From positions 4,101,820 to 4,116,146 of the forward strand of contig NZ_CM002139.1 of the NCBI RefSeq assembly GCF_000454545.1: a DNA stretch of 14,327 nt, given 5' to 3'. The position numbers and the translations under genes are program-made. This DNA is from Xanthomonas cassavae CFBP 4642. Lineage in GTDB: Bacteria > Pseudomonadota > Gammaproteobacteria > Xanthomonadales > Xanthomonadaceae. Below are positions 1 through 8,150 of the stretch, piece after piece. The first letter of the stretch is position 1. The number at the start of each line of letters is the position of its first letter. The notes under the pieces were generated by a model, which worked only from the letters and a program-made list of their open reading frames with translations, searched no databases and was not told where the DNA came from.

Positions 1-22
1 CTTCGGAAAAACGCTTCTTCAC
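1..22 (-). CDS. IS3-family transposase OrfA, first codons only (partial)
   Basis: A GTG start at 22-20 is followed by codons for (M)KKRFSE before the window ends. GAGGAG lies seven bases upstream of the start. The sequence is identical to the start of the right-hand copy, where more residues are visible ((M)KKRFSEEQIIGF). That N-terminus is typical of the OrfA helix-turn-helix protein of IS407-group IS3 elements. Only seven codons are present here, so identification rests on the right-hand copy. Confidence 0.6.
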
Positions 23-90
23 GTCCAATCTCCTCGGGGTAGGGAATTGGACTCCAAACTAAGGCGCTACTCAAACTTGGGGGGACGTCG
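1..90 (-). mobile_element. Left-hand partial copy of an IS3-family element (IS407-like), inner end only
   Basis: These 90 bases are the exact reverse complement of 14221-14310, with no mismatch. They hold the inner end of an insertion sequence, its leader with a GAGGAG ribosome binding site, and the first codons of orfA, read leftward. The inner boundary is set at 90, because the two copies diverge immediately inside that base. The inner terminus reads CGACGTCCCCCCAAG, resembling the C-rich ends of IS407-type IS3 elements, although the canonical TG terminus is not evident. The rest of the element lies outside the window, so its full length and target duplication cannot be checked. The insertion cuts the 3' end of the ABC transporter gene. 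Confidence 0.8.
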
Positions 91-2169
91 GCGCGTCACA
101 ATGACTGTGGTTGCGCCGATGCTCTTGATGTTCTTCATCAGCTGTATGCCCATCTGCTCATCAACCCCAGTCGTTGGCTCATCCATCAACAACAACTTAG
201 TGCGCCTGTAGAAGGCTCTGGCCAAGAAGATCCGTTGTTTCTGACCACCTGACAGCGTGTTTCCCAAATCGCCGACTCTGGTGTTGAAGCCCATTGGCAT
301 GCGCTGTATATCGTCGTGGATGCACGCCAATTTCGCAGCCTGCGCGAGACGTTCTTGGTCAATGTGCTCATCAAACATAGAGATGTTTTCCGCCAGTGTT
401 CCGGACAACAAATTGTCACCCTGCATCACGATGCTGACCTTGCTTCGGTAGCTCGACTTACCGACCTTCCGTAGATCCTCTCCATTGACCAAGAAGTCTC
501 CGACTTGAAGATCTTCAAGCCCCGCCAGAACGCGGATGAGTGTGGTCTTGCCCACGCCTGAGTTCCCGACGATCGCAATCACTTGGCCTGCCGGGGCCCT
601 GAGCTGCAAAGCGCTCATGATCCACTTGTCCGTGGACGAGTAGCGGAAGTAGCCATTGACAATGGCAATGGTAGGCGCGGCATCTTCCAGCGCGCCGTTG
701 CCATGCAAAAACGACTCAGGCTCGCTGTGGGTGATGTCTGAAATCCGCTCGGTGTGCAAGCGAAGCAGCCGCAGCTGCATCAAGTAGTCAGCCAGGTTGA
801 TGCTGCGCTGGCTGAACTGGGTCGCATAGATCAGAAAAACCGTCAGCACCCCAATCGTCATATCCCCACTGAGCACCAACCGGGTGCCTTCCCAAATTAC
901 AAAGATGCGGCACAGGCCCTGGATGAGAAGCTGGATAGAATCGAACCCAATGCGGATCCGCTCGGCCCCGATGGTCGCGTTGGTCGCTTTCGCGCTGTAG
1001 TTCGTAAAGCGCGACGCCCAAAGTGCTGACTTGTTGAATAGCTTGATGGGCTGGATACTTCGGACCGTTTCGTAGAGCAAGCTTTGCCGGCGTGCATCGA
1101 TGTTGATCTGATCGAGATTGGCCTCTTTGAGTTTGGCGTAGTAGGCGTAGCGCGAACCCACATAGGCAATGGTGAAAGCCAACAAGGCGAAGGAAAGCGG
1201 CGCGTCATAGCTTATCAAGAGCAACAACATGAGGAAAGACATCACCCCATCGATGACCGCTTCCAGCATTTTCGTGGTGAGTGACTGCTGGATGGAGTAG
1301 ATCGACTGAAAGCGACTCGAAATATCCCCGGTGTGCCGCTTCACGAAATACGACTGGGGTAGCGACACTAGGTGACGGAACAAGTTGCTACTCCACCGCA
1401 AGCCGGTGGTGGAAGAGATCCACAGCAAGGTCCATTTCCTGGCAACGGTCAAGACGAGTTGGACCAAGAGCACGATCGAAAAGCCGATCGCCAATGTGGT
1501 GACCAGGCCATCGTCCTTGACGCTGAGCACCTGATCCATGGTCAGTCGCAGATACTGCGGCGCAATCAGCGCACAACCTTCCAAGAAGAGCGCCAAGATG
1601 CCAACAACCCAGAACGCGGGCACCAGGGACCGAAGCGAGCCTGCCAGATCGCGAAGCGATACCGATGGCACACTCTTGATCTTCTTGAAGGCCGGGCCGG
1701 GATGCGCCTCTAACGCAATGCCGCTAAAGAGTTCATCGAACTCATCGAGCTTGATCTTCTTGACGCCGGTTGCAGGATCGCTGATGTGCACATGCCCGCC
1801 CCGCACAGCCGTCAGCACGACAAAGTGCCCGTGGTGCAGGTGGACCATGCAAGGGAGCGATAGCTTGGGCAGTTCGTAAAGCTCCAAGCGAAGCGGACGC
1901 GTTGTGAGCCCGTTGGCATCAGCGATTTCAATCAGAGACGCGAGCGTTGCCCCACTGGTTGACACCGTAAAGCGGTTGCGAAGCTCCCCGAGGCTCGTCT
2001 CATGGCCGTAGTAGGAGAGCAGCATCGCAATGCAGGCCAGGCCGCACTCACTCGACTCCGTCTGACGGATATGCGGCACACGACGCTTCGAGGAGAACAC
2101 CAGGCTTGGTCCAGCAGAGCGATCCGGCTCGGCATCGCCATTGGCGGATGGTGTCAAGACGTCCTTCAT
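67..2169 (-). CDS. C39-peptidase ABC exporter for double-glycine peptides (CvaB/LagD type), C-terminus cut by an IS
   Basis: This is a peptidase-containing ABC transporter that would cleave a double-glycine leader and export a bacteriocin-like peptide across the inner membrane. The N-terminus carries a C39 domain: QTESSECGLAC with catalytic Cys42, His115 in HHGHFVVL and Asp131 in DPATG. Six membrane segments follow (roughly residues 180-460). The nucleotide-binding domain has Walker A GNSGVGKTTL (near 535), signature LSGGQKQR (near 635) and Walker B LLLMDEP (near 660). The start ATG overlaps the hlyD stop as ATGA. Native coding ends near base 91. The reading frame then runs into IS sequence, giving the tail RRPPKFE and a stop. 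The histidine of the H-loop, expected after IVT, reads as Arg and the final helices are missing. The protein is therefore probably inactive or impaired. Family assignment is secure; the substrate is not visible. Confidence 0.9.
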   Translation of the reverse strand: MKDVLTPSANGDAEPDRSAGPSLVFSSKRRVPHIRQTESSECGLACIAMLLSYYGHETSLGELRNRFTVSTSGATLASLIEIADANGLTTRPLRLELYELPKLSLPCMVHLHHGHFVVLTAVRGGHVHISDPATGVKKIKLDEFDELFSGIALEAHPGPAFKKIKSVPSVSLRDLAGSLRSLVPAFWVVGILALFLEGCALIAPQYLRLTMDQVLSVKDDGLVTTLAIGFSIVLLVQLVLTVARKWTLLWISSTTGLRWSSNLFRHLVSLPQSYFVKRHTGDISSRFQSIYSIQQSLTTKMLEAVIDGVMSFLMLLLLISYDAPLSFALLAFTIAYVGSRYAYYAKLKEANLDQINIDARRQSLLYETVRSIQPIKLFNKSALWASRFTNYSAKATNATIGAERIRIGFDSIQLLIQGLCRIFVIWEGTRLVLSGDMTIGVLTVFLIYATQFSQRSINLADYLMQLRLLRLHTERISDITHSEPESFLHGNGALEDAAPTIAIVNGYFRYSSTDKWIMSALQLRAPAGQVIAIVGNSGVGKTTLIRVLAGLEDLQVGDFLVNGEDLRKVGKSSYRSKVSIVMQGDNLLSGTLAENISMFDEHIDQERLAQAAKLACIHDDIQRMPMGFNTRVGDLGNTLSGGQKQRIFLARAFYRRTKLLLMDEPTTGVDEQMGIQLMKNIKSIGATTVIVTRRRPPKFE

Positions 2170-3464
2170 CGCTTTTCATCCGTCAAGCGCGATCCCATCG
2201 TTTGGAAGGGGTCAAACATCCACTCCCAAATCTTGCGCCCCTCCAAGATCAGTTCCGCATCCACTTCCATCCCCGGCAGGAAGGACTTCGCTTCTTGGGC
2301 GACTCCGATGGTCTGATAAGGCAAGGCCACCTTGGCGGTGTAAACCGGCTCAGTGGGCGACTGGCGACCATAGCGGCGCTCCAACTCACCGAGCGGACTC
2401 GTTTGCGTCGACAGCGATGCGATGCGCCCCTGGATGGCGCCATACTTTGCTTTCGGGAATGCGGCGATGTTAAGCAGCACCTCGGTGCCGACCGTCACAT
2501 GTCCGATGGCTCTTGAAGGAATGAGGATTTCAGCCTCGAACACCGACTCGCTTGGGGTGATGGATGCAATGATCGAGTCGGTGCCGATACGCTGACCTTG
2601 TGATGCATAGATCGCTGCGACCGTGCCGCTCAAGGGTGAGGTGATGGTCTGCAGCCGGTCGGACTTGGCTCTGGCCACTTGATCTTCGATCGTGGATTTC
2701 TCGCGCTCGATTTCACTTGCTTGCCTGCTGGCCGTTGTCTTTATCTCGGTGATCTCACCCAGCAATGCGGCACGTTGATTGCGAAGTGTGGACTGCTGCG
2801 CGCGGGCATCCTGGATCTGCGCCTCTGCATCCAAGAGGGCATTTTCGTAGGTGAGGTAGGTATATTTGGACACATACTTCTCAGCAAGCAGCGGCTCAAT
2901 GGTCTTCAACAGTTCTTTGTTCTTGGCGTATTTCTTTTCCAAGATTGAGATCTTGCGAGCGACTTCCTGCAGCGCACCGCTCGTTTCTTCGACTTGGCGC
3001 GTCAGTTCCCGTTCGCGCTGGCCGGAAAATTCATGCGTCTGCAATTGCTCCTTGGTCAGCTCTTCTGATCGGGTGAGCGCACGCTTGATCGTCTCATCGG
3101 ATAGAGAGCGGCCCGCTTCGTCGGTGGTGTCGGCTGACAGCTCCGCGAGCACTTGGCCCTTTTTGACCAAGGCGTTGGGCTTTAACGTCGTTGACAGGAT
3201 GAGGCCAGGCGTTCCACTTCGGATGTCCACTCGCCCATGCGTCGAAATGATCTGGCCCGACACGTGCTCCCGCTTGGAGTAGGACGCGGTCAGAACAAAC
3301 GTGGCCAGCAAGAGGAAAAGCACACAGCCACAGCCGATCCAGATCCGGATGGACGAGGGAAACGCATCTTTTAGGTCGCCGAGTGTGGAAGTTGTCTCCG
3401 GCCCCTTTCGCTTGCGAAAGAGCGGTTGTTCTGCGTCATCCGTCTGACCTGACTCGCTATCCAT
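2166..3464 (-). CDS. HlyD-family periplasmic adaptor of the peptide exporter (CvaA type)
   Basis: This 432-aa membrane fusion protein would link the ABC exporter to an outer-membrane channel of the TolC type. A cytoplasmic N-terminus of about 40 residues is followed by one membrane segment (about 40-61). Next come the first lipoyl half (GQIISTHGRVDIRSG...KKGQVLAEL), a long charged coiled-coil (about 110-270), the second lipoyl half (SPLSGTVAAIYASQGQ) and a beta-barrel. The size is normal for CvaA/HlyD adaptors. I chose ATG 3464 because AGGTG lies just upstream and the preceding in-frame residues (an open frame back to 3596) look non-coding and have no ribosome binding site. The stop overlaps the ABC transporter start by four bases, so the pair is translationally coupled. 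The gene looks intact although its partner is truncated. Confidence 0.9.
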   Translation of the reverse strand: MDSESGQTDDAEQPLFRKRKGPETTSTLGDLKDAFPSSIRIWIGCGCVLFLLLATFVLTASYSKREHVSGQIISTHGRVDIRSGTPGLILSTTLKPNALVKKGQVLAELSADTTDEAGRSLSDETIKRALTRSEELTKEQLQTHEFSGQRERELTRQVEETSGALQEVARKISILEKKYAKNKELLKTIEPLLAEKYVSKYTYLTYENALLDAEAQIQDARAQQSTLRNQRAALLGEITEIKTTASRQASEIEREKSTIEDQVARAKSDRLQTITSPLSGTVAAIYASQGQRIGTDSIIASITPSESVFEAEILIPSRAIGHVTVGTEVLLNIAAFPKAKYGAIQGRIASLSTQTSPLGELERRYGRQSPTEPVYTAKVALPYQTIGVAQEAKSFLPGMEVDAELILEGRKIWEWMFDPFQTMGSRLTDEKR

Positions 3465-3766
3465 AGCACCTACACTTCGAGATCTACTGCACAACTTGCG
3501 TGAGTTGAGGCTACCCGCGCAGACATTAAAATTACATTTGCATTTTGTTGATCTGGCGTTGGCATTTGCGCCAAAACCTAAGGTTGCAAGCCCCACGCTA
3601 TTGCTTTTTCAGCAACCAAGGTTTGCGTCAAGCGAAGGTGCGTTGCGCAAAGCGCAGCCACGCATTGCGGAGTCGGACCACGGCGGATAGCGCACAAAAC
3701 GCGTCAACATCACTTAGCACGTGCTGCTCCCAATCGTTATCACGCCGATCCTAGGCTTCTATCACG
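3465..3766. other. Intergenic region upstream of hlyD, downstream of the effector gene
   Basis: This stretch of 302 bases separates the effector stop from the hlyD start, both on the minus strand. It must hold the hlyD promoter and the end of the effector operon. I see no convincing sigma-70 pair and no stem followed by a T-run on the minus strand. There is a short palindrome AGCACGTGCT at 3716-3725 and a small stem TTGCT/AGCAA around 3600-3615. Bases 3520-3550 are AT-rich. Two minus-strand frames of about 31-33 codons (3470-3565 and roughly 3612-3709) are open, but neither has a good ribosome binding site or a double-glycine leader. Confidence 0.5.
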
Positions 3767-6700
3767 TCAGCCACCGCCCCCATCAGCACCACCACTGGAC
3801 GCGTCTGACATCGCCTGCTGTTGAGAGTGGCCAGCAAGCGTCATTACTGGGCCAGTTGGGTTCTTGTCGATTTCTTCGCGCTCGCGCTGAAATTGCACCA
3901 TCTCCTGCGCCCGCTGTTGATCCAATGCCTCCGTCTTCTGCAAGGTCTGATTGATGCCAGGCGATGGCGTGTTGAGCGCAGTTTCCGAGTGGAACCCAGG
4001 CGTTTTGCCAAACACAAAGGCGACATCATCTTGGATGGTGACTTTCCGAAGTTCATCCGCCCGCTCGATGCCTGACTCTTTGACGGCATGCAGCACTTCG
4101 GCCGTTTTCTCATCGGAAGTGCCTTTCGGAAGTTGTGCCTGGATGGCAGAGAACAGCGCGTAATCCCGATGATTGGTGGGAAACGCCTGCTGAGCGACAT
4201 CTTGGAAGGGCCTTGCTTGCTCAACGCGATCCTCATCGTCCATACCTGGGTTTGGACGCCCGCCAGTCCCACCGAAGCTCGGCAATGACACATAGGAGGT
4301 CGTGCGCTCAGGCAAGACGATCTGTGCCGGCATTTCGCTCTGCGTTGGCGTTGCCGGCAATGTCGCTTGCGCAACCTCTGGCTGCGTTGCCTGCAATGGA
4401 ACAGCCGATGGCGCTTCGTTCCGTGGCGTGACTCCTTGCGCTTGCTGCTCGCTGCCCTTCTCCACTTGGCCATTTGCCGATGCCGGTGCTGTGGGTTTCA
4501 AAGCTTCCCGGCGCGTGTGTTGTGCCTGAGACAGCGCTGCATCCAAGTCCTGGCCGGCAACGCCCGTTGCAGGCAAACCCTGGTCTTGCTGGAACTGCCT
4601 CACGGCATGTTCGGTCTCTGGACCGTAGTGCCCGTCTTGCGGCACGGCCTGACCATTGGGACCACGGGCATCCACTTGCTGCAAGCGATACTGCAAGAAC
4701 TCGACCTCTTGTCCCCGATCACCCAGGCGCAACCCTTCCACCTCACCTGATGCCGACGGCGTTGGAACGTTTGCCTGGGTTGGGGTTTCCTCAAGAGACG
4801 TGAGAGCTGATGATGCCGATCCAGCGCTCGGCGCAGATGCGCTTGCCGAGGGTGGGGCGACTGCCTCCGCCTTCGGCTGGACTGCGCCGGCTGTCGGAGG
4901 TGCGGCAACCTCAGGTGTTCGGGTTTCTTGGGGTTCGCGTTGTGGGACAGGTTCGGGCTTTGGTTCGGCGGGCTTGGCAACCTGGGACGGCTCTTCCTGC
5001 GTTTGGGCGTTGACGGATGTAGGAGTCGCCACCGGAGCAGGCGTGCCGACCTCAGCAACAGTAGGCTGCTCAGCGGCGCGCGCAATGCCTTGATCGCGCG
5101 CATCAATGGCTGCCTGAGGCGCTTGGGTTTCATCCACATGCGGGGCGGTAACGGTCGTTGCTGCGAAGCTTGCGACCTGTTGGGCCTCTTGCGTGGAAAC
5201 GCCCTGCCGATTGGCTTCGCGCAATGCTTGATCGTAGGCATCGCGCTCTTGGGGCGATTGCGCGTCAATGCGCAGCTCGGGTGCACCCGTCGAAGAAGGT
5301 TGCTCCTGCCGAAGCGATTGCACTTCGCCAAGCGCCTGATGGATCTCATCAGTGCTGGTGGTTGCTGCAACACGCACTACACCATCGGCGTCACGGCTTA
5401 AATGCTGGATGGGGCTGTCCACCGAATATTGGCCGGTTGAATCACGCTCCAATGCCAAAGAGCTGGTCGCTGCATCAATCCCGTTTGCCTCACGTGTCCG
5501 TTGCACCGCGAGCTGGATAGCACCTGCAGTCTGGGCATTGGGCGCAACGCCATAGGCGGCATAGGTCGCTTCGGTATTGGCCTGGTCTTGTTGCTGCGCG
5601 GTTGGCATTTGCCGCGCGGGCATCTGGGCCATTGCCTGCGCATGCTGCTCCAAGGCCGGTTGCAAGCGCTCACGCGTTGCATTGAGTTCCAACGGGACAT
5701 TGCCTTCGGCAGCAACACCATCATGTCGCCACTGGCCCTGGGTATCGCGCTGATACTGTTTGCCGTCCGAGGCTTGCAACGAATCCGAGTTCAAGGCGGT
5801 TTGCACGGCAGCTGGCACAGGCCCGAAGTCGTCCCAGCCATTGCGCTGATAGGCAGCTTGATAGGTTGCCGCAATTGCAGCTGGGCCACGGGCAATGTTG
5901 GCGTCCACCACCTGAGCTGCCTGCTGATCCAACGCGGCACTACGCTCGGGGCTTGCCGGATCAACCGTCCAGACAGGTCGATCGTTCCGATCAACTTCGT
6001 CGGCGATCATCCGTGACCACTGGCCACTTGCCGGATCATGCCGCCAATCCCGTGCGTAGAGATGCGCCGCATCTGCCTCACTGGATGGCTGCACATAGGG
6101 ATTACTGGGTTGCACCTTGCCCAACGCCTGCTCGGTCGCTTCGCTACTGGCGTGATAGTTCAGCTCGCGCGCTTTTTCAGGCAGCGCGAACATGCCCTGC
6201 TTCTGTGGGGTATCCGTGCCATCGTTTTGCAGGTCGGCTTTTTCTTGGCGAAGCCACTGGCTGCCGTTGAACTGCCAACTCACGCCCTGCTTGTCGGTTT
6301 GTGTATAGATCTGACGGTTGTCCCAAAGCGTCACGGCCTTGTCGGCAGCGGCACTGAATAGATAACCATCAGCCACCACCAGCGCGACGGGGCCTGCACC
6401 GGTCGTGCCAACAACGGCAGCGGTGGCGGCACCTCCCGCCCAGCCGCCCACACCTCGGGCACCAAAGTGCAGCGCTTCCGAGCGCGCAGCGGTGAGGTTG
6501 TCTTGTGCCAACAGCGTGCCAACACGCTCGCCGGTTTGCGACGCGTCGTAGGCAGTCGCGGCAACACCCAAACCCGCAAGCCCTGCTGTCATCCCGGCGC
6601 GACGCAAGCCCGGGATCTCCGGCTCAGGCACAGGCACGCGTGCAGGCGGAGCACCTGGCCGCACGAGTTCATCAATGGTGGCAATGCCTTCCATACGACT

Positions 6701-7570
6701 AGCAACCACATCGCTCACCCGGAGCTTGGCATGCTCCTCAAGCAGTTTTGCTTGGAAAGCAGGATCAGATTTCGGGATCTCTTGAACATGGTCCGGCAAG
6801 TCACGGTGCCAATCGACTTGTTTTTGCCAGGCTTCCCGAAGATGCTCAGTGAAAGCGGGATCTTTAAGCCGCGCGTTGCGCGCTTCTTCCATCGCTTGAC
6901 CAGGCATGCGTGTGTCGATGCGACTGTCGTAAAGCTCGATGCCCTCACGATTGAAGATGCGGATCGGCACGTCGCTGTTCGCATGGATGGTATCCAAACT
7001 GACAGGGAGCTTTCCGTAGATTGCATCACGCGCGCCCTCAGGCACATGGCGACCATAGCCTTGCCTGTCGGTGTTGGCCGTAAAACGCTCATCGACACCA
7101 TGCTCACTCTCCAACTTGGGAGAAGCAACAGCACGCACCTCGACCTCATAGCCCTGCTCTTGCAAGCCCTTGATCAACGTCTCCGACGCCCATTTTCCAT
7201 CACTCAATGTGGTGTCGAAAATAAGGTTCTTTTTCTCCGCAGTCGCTGCTACGCGTAGCTCATCGGCCCAAGAGCTCGCGTCCTTGTGGGTTCGACCAGA
7301 CCATTCATAAGGATTTTCGCGTCGAAAGTCAGCAACGCGCGGATGGTGGCGGCGCAACTCATCTGGATCGATTGTGACGGCATTTTGATCAAGCTCGGCC
7401 TTCGCCTGGGCTACCAGGCCGCCTTTACCAGCACCAGGCTGACCGCCCAAAATGATTGCTTTCGGCTGCTGCTCGGCTGTTGAATTGATGAAATCTGGGG
7501 CGGTTAGTATTTGCTCGCGTAGGATCTGCTCGTGGATCCCTTTCGGCAGCACATCGCTTTCATTAGCCAT
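3767..7570 (-). CDS. Zeta-toxin kinase effector with peptidoglycan-binding and XVIPCD-like C-terminal domains (probable X-Tfe)
   Basis: This is a 1267-aa multidomain protein. Residues 1-230 match the zeta/PezT toxin kinase fold: Walker A GGQPGAGKGG at 42-51 (Gly instead of Ser/Thr after Lys49), THKDASSW with the likely catalytic Asp97, and IFDTTL near 117. Zeta toxins are known to phosphorylate UDP-N-acetylglucosamine and block wall synthesis. Residues 325-410 are a glycine- and alanine-rich hydrophobic stretch. A long helical region follows, with recurring YxRD..GQW motifs, and then a proline-rich linker (about 838-940). Residues 943-1014 form a PG_binding_1 domain (GHYGPETEHAVRQFQ). The last 135 residues (from 1133) resemble the XVIPCD signal recognised by VirD4 in Xanthomonadaceae, ending in a Gln-rich tail and GGGG. 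I chose ATG 7570 because it overlaps the upstream stop (ATGGCTAA). The open frame back to 7597 lies inside the upstream gene. Zeta and PG-binding calls are firm; XVIPCD is by pattern. Confidence 0.88.
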   Translation of the reverse strand: MANESDVLPKGIHEQILREQILTAPDFINSTAEQQPKAIILGGQPGAGKGGLVAQAKAELDQNAVTIDPDELRRHHPRVADFRRENPYEWSGRTHKDASSWADELRVAATAEKKNLIFDTTLSDGKWASETLIKGLQEQGYEVEVRAVASPKLESEHGVDERFTANTDRQGYGRHVPEGARDAIYGKLPVSLDTIHANSDVPIRIFNREGIELYDSRIDTRMPGQAMEEARNARLKDPAFTEHLREAWQKQVDWHRDLPDHVQEIPKSDPAFQAKLLEEHAKLRVSDVVASRMEGIATIDELVRPGAPPARVPVPEPEIPGLRRAGMTAGLAGLGVAATAYDASQTGERVGTLLAQDNLTAARSEALHFGARGVGGWAGGAATAAVVGTTGAGPVALVVADGYLFSAAADKAVTLWDNRQIYTQTDKQGVSWQFNGSQWLRQEKADLQNDGTDTPQKQGMFALPEKARELNYHASSEATEQALGKVQPSNPYVQPSSEADAAHLYARDWRHDPASGQWSRMIADEVDRNDRPVWTVDPASPERSAALDQQAAQVVDANIARGPAAIAATYQAAYQRNGWDDFGPVPAAVQTALNSDSLQASDGKQYQRDTQGQWRHDGVAAEGNVPLELNATRERLQPALEQHAQAMAQMPARQMPTAQQQDQANTEATYAAYGVAPNAQTAGAIQLAVQRTREANGIDAATSSLALERDSTGQYSVDSPIQHLSRDADGVVRVAATTSTDEIHQALGEVQSLRQEQPSSTGAPELRIDAQSPQERDAYDQALREANRQGVSTQEAQQVASFAATTVTAPHVDETQAPQAAIDARDQGIARAAEQPTVAEVGTPAPVATPTSVNAQTQEEPSQVAKPAEPKPEPVPQREPQETRTPEVAAPPTAGAVQPKAEAVAPPSASASAPSAGSASSALTSLEETPTQANVPTPSASGEVEGLRLGDRGQEVEFLQYRLQQVDARGPNGQAVPQDGHYGPETEHAVRQFQQDQGLPATGVAGQDLDAALSQAQHTRREALKPTAPASANGQVEKGSEQQAQGVTPRNEAPSAVPLQATQPEVAQATLPATPTQSEMPAQIVLPERTTSYVSLPSFGGTGGRPNPGMDDEDRVEQARPFQDVAQQAFPTNHRDYALFSAIQAQLPKGTSDEKTAEVLHAVKESGIERADELRKVTIQDDVAFVFGKTPGFHSETALNTPSPGINQTLQKTEALDQQRAQEMVQFQREREEIDKNPTGPVMTLAGHSQQQAMSDASSGGADGGGG

Positions 7571-8150
7571 GACGATGACTCGAACTTGGGAACCCAAAAT
7601 AGTCCATCAAGTTCTGCTCCTTCCATGCGCCTTTAGAGGCGCTATGAAGCATAAGAAGATGCGTTGACTTCGCCAGTGCGATTGCTTCTTGGTCGCCCGT
7701 TTGCTCCGCGATTCGTAGCTTTTCGCGTGATTCGTCAACGAAAGTATCGAGACAGCCCTCGATCGCCCAGATCGCAAACTCCAAGGGTGGTGTGATCGGC
7801 GATGGCTTATCGACCGCATCCTGAAGCGCGTTTTCTAACCGCGCAATGTGATCGGGGTAATCCTTGAAGCTTTCGCGCAAGCCTTGTGGCACTGGCGGTC
7901 GTTTGCCGACCGAATCAGGGGAAGAATCGTTGGTCTGAGTCATAAAAGCATCCTGATTGAGGCGTTGCATTGGACGTGGAAGATTGGGCTTGCGCTTAGG
8001 CGTTGCTACGGACGCCCCCGGTTGCAATGGCCCTAACTGCTGCACAGTGCGCGCATTGATTAATGCCAGGTCACGCAGAAGCTGTTGACTGTGACTGCCA
8101 CCAGCCTTCAATCGATTCTGAGGCACATTGGAAGGTGTGCTATCACTCAT
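7563..8150 (-). CDS. Probable antitoxin or immunity partner of the zeta effector (195 aa, unrecognised family)
   Basis: I do not recognise this family. The 195-aa protein is soluble, with no signal peptide or membrane segment. The first 65 residues are Ser, Pro and Gln rich and basic (RLKAGGSHSQQLLRDL, PKRKPNLPRP). The C-terminal half (about 85-185) appears to form a small helical bundle (FKDYPDHIARLENAL, PPLEFAIWAIEGCLDTFVD, then EAIALAKSTHLLMLHSAS). Helical epsilon-type proteins neutralise zeta toxins in known pairs. The gene overlaps virD4 by four bases (ATGA) and the effector by eight (ATGGCTAA), so all three are translationally coupled, and it directly precedes the toxin, as antitoxins usually do. 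An internal ATG at 7943 with a good ribosome binding site could produce only the helical part. Antitoxin or immunity function is inferred from position and size; a secretion chaperone is the main alternative. Confidence 0.72.
   Translation of the reverse strand: MSDSTPSNVPQNRLKAGGSHSQQLLRDLALINARTVQQLGPLQPGASVATPKRKPNLPRPMQRLNQDAFMTQTNDSSPDSVGKRPPVPQGLRESFKDYPDHIARLENALQDAVDKPSPITPPLEFAIWAIEGCLDTFVDESREKLRIAEQTGDQEAIALAKSTHLLMLHSASKGAWKEQNLMDYFGFPSSSHRHG
7941..7956 (-). promoter_or_regulatory. Internal ribosome binding site and ATG within the antitoxin gene
   Basis: On the minus strand AGGA is followed by TGCTTTT and an in-frame ATG (7943-7941) giving MTQTNDSSPD. This is a better ribosome binding site than the one visible at the annotated start at 8150. 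Initiation here would yield a 126-aa protein consisting of the helical C-terminal part only. It may be chance, but the split between a basic disordered head and a helical body falls close to this point. Confidence 0.4.

Noticed and set aside
3470..3565. A 31-codon frame ending just before hlyD as a bacteriocin precursor
   Set aside because: No double-glycine or lantibiotic-type leader, no good ribosome binding site, and no internal feature of a secreted peptide.
3465..3596. A 44-residue N-terminal extension of the HlyD protein starting at 3596
   Set aside because: No ribosome binding site, a GTG start, a Cys/Ser/Arg-rich sequence unlike HlyD N-termini, and a better start at 3464 with AGGTG.
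4656..5093. Several plus- and minus-strand frames within the proline-rich part of the effector
   Set aside because: GC-rich, low-complexity coding produces long open shadow frames; none has a ribosome binding site or domain pattern, and the effector frame runs unbroken through all of them.
7571..7597. An upstream start for the zeta effector at 7597
   Set aside because: The nine extra codons lie within the end of the preceding gene. ATG 7570 gives the usual short stop/start overlap and an N-terminus like other zeta proteins.
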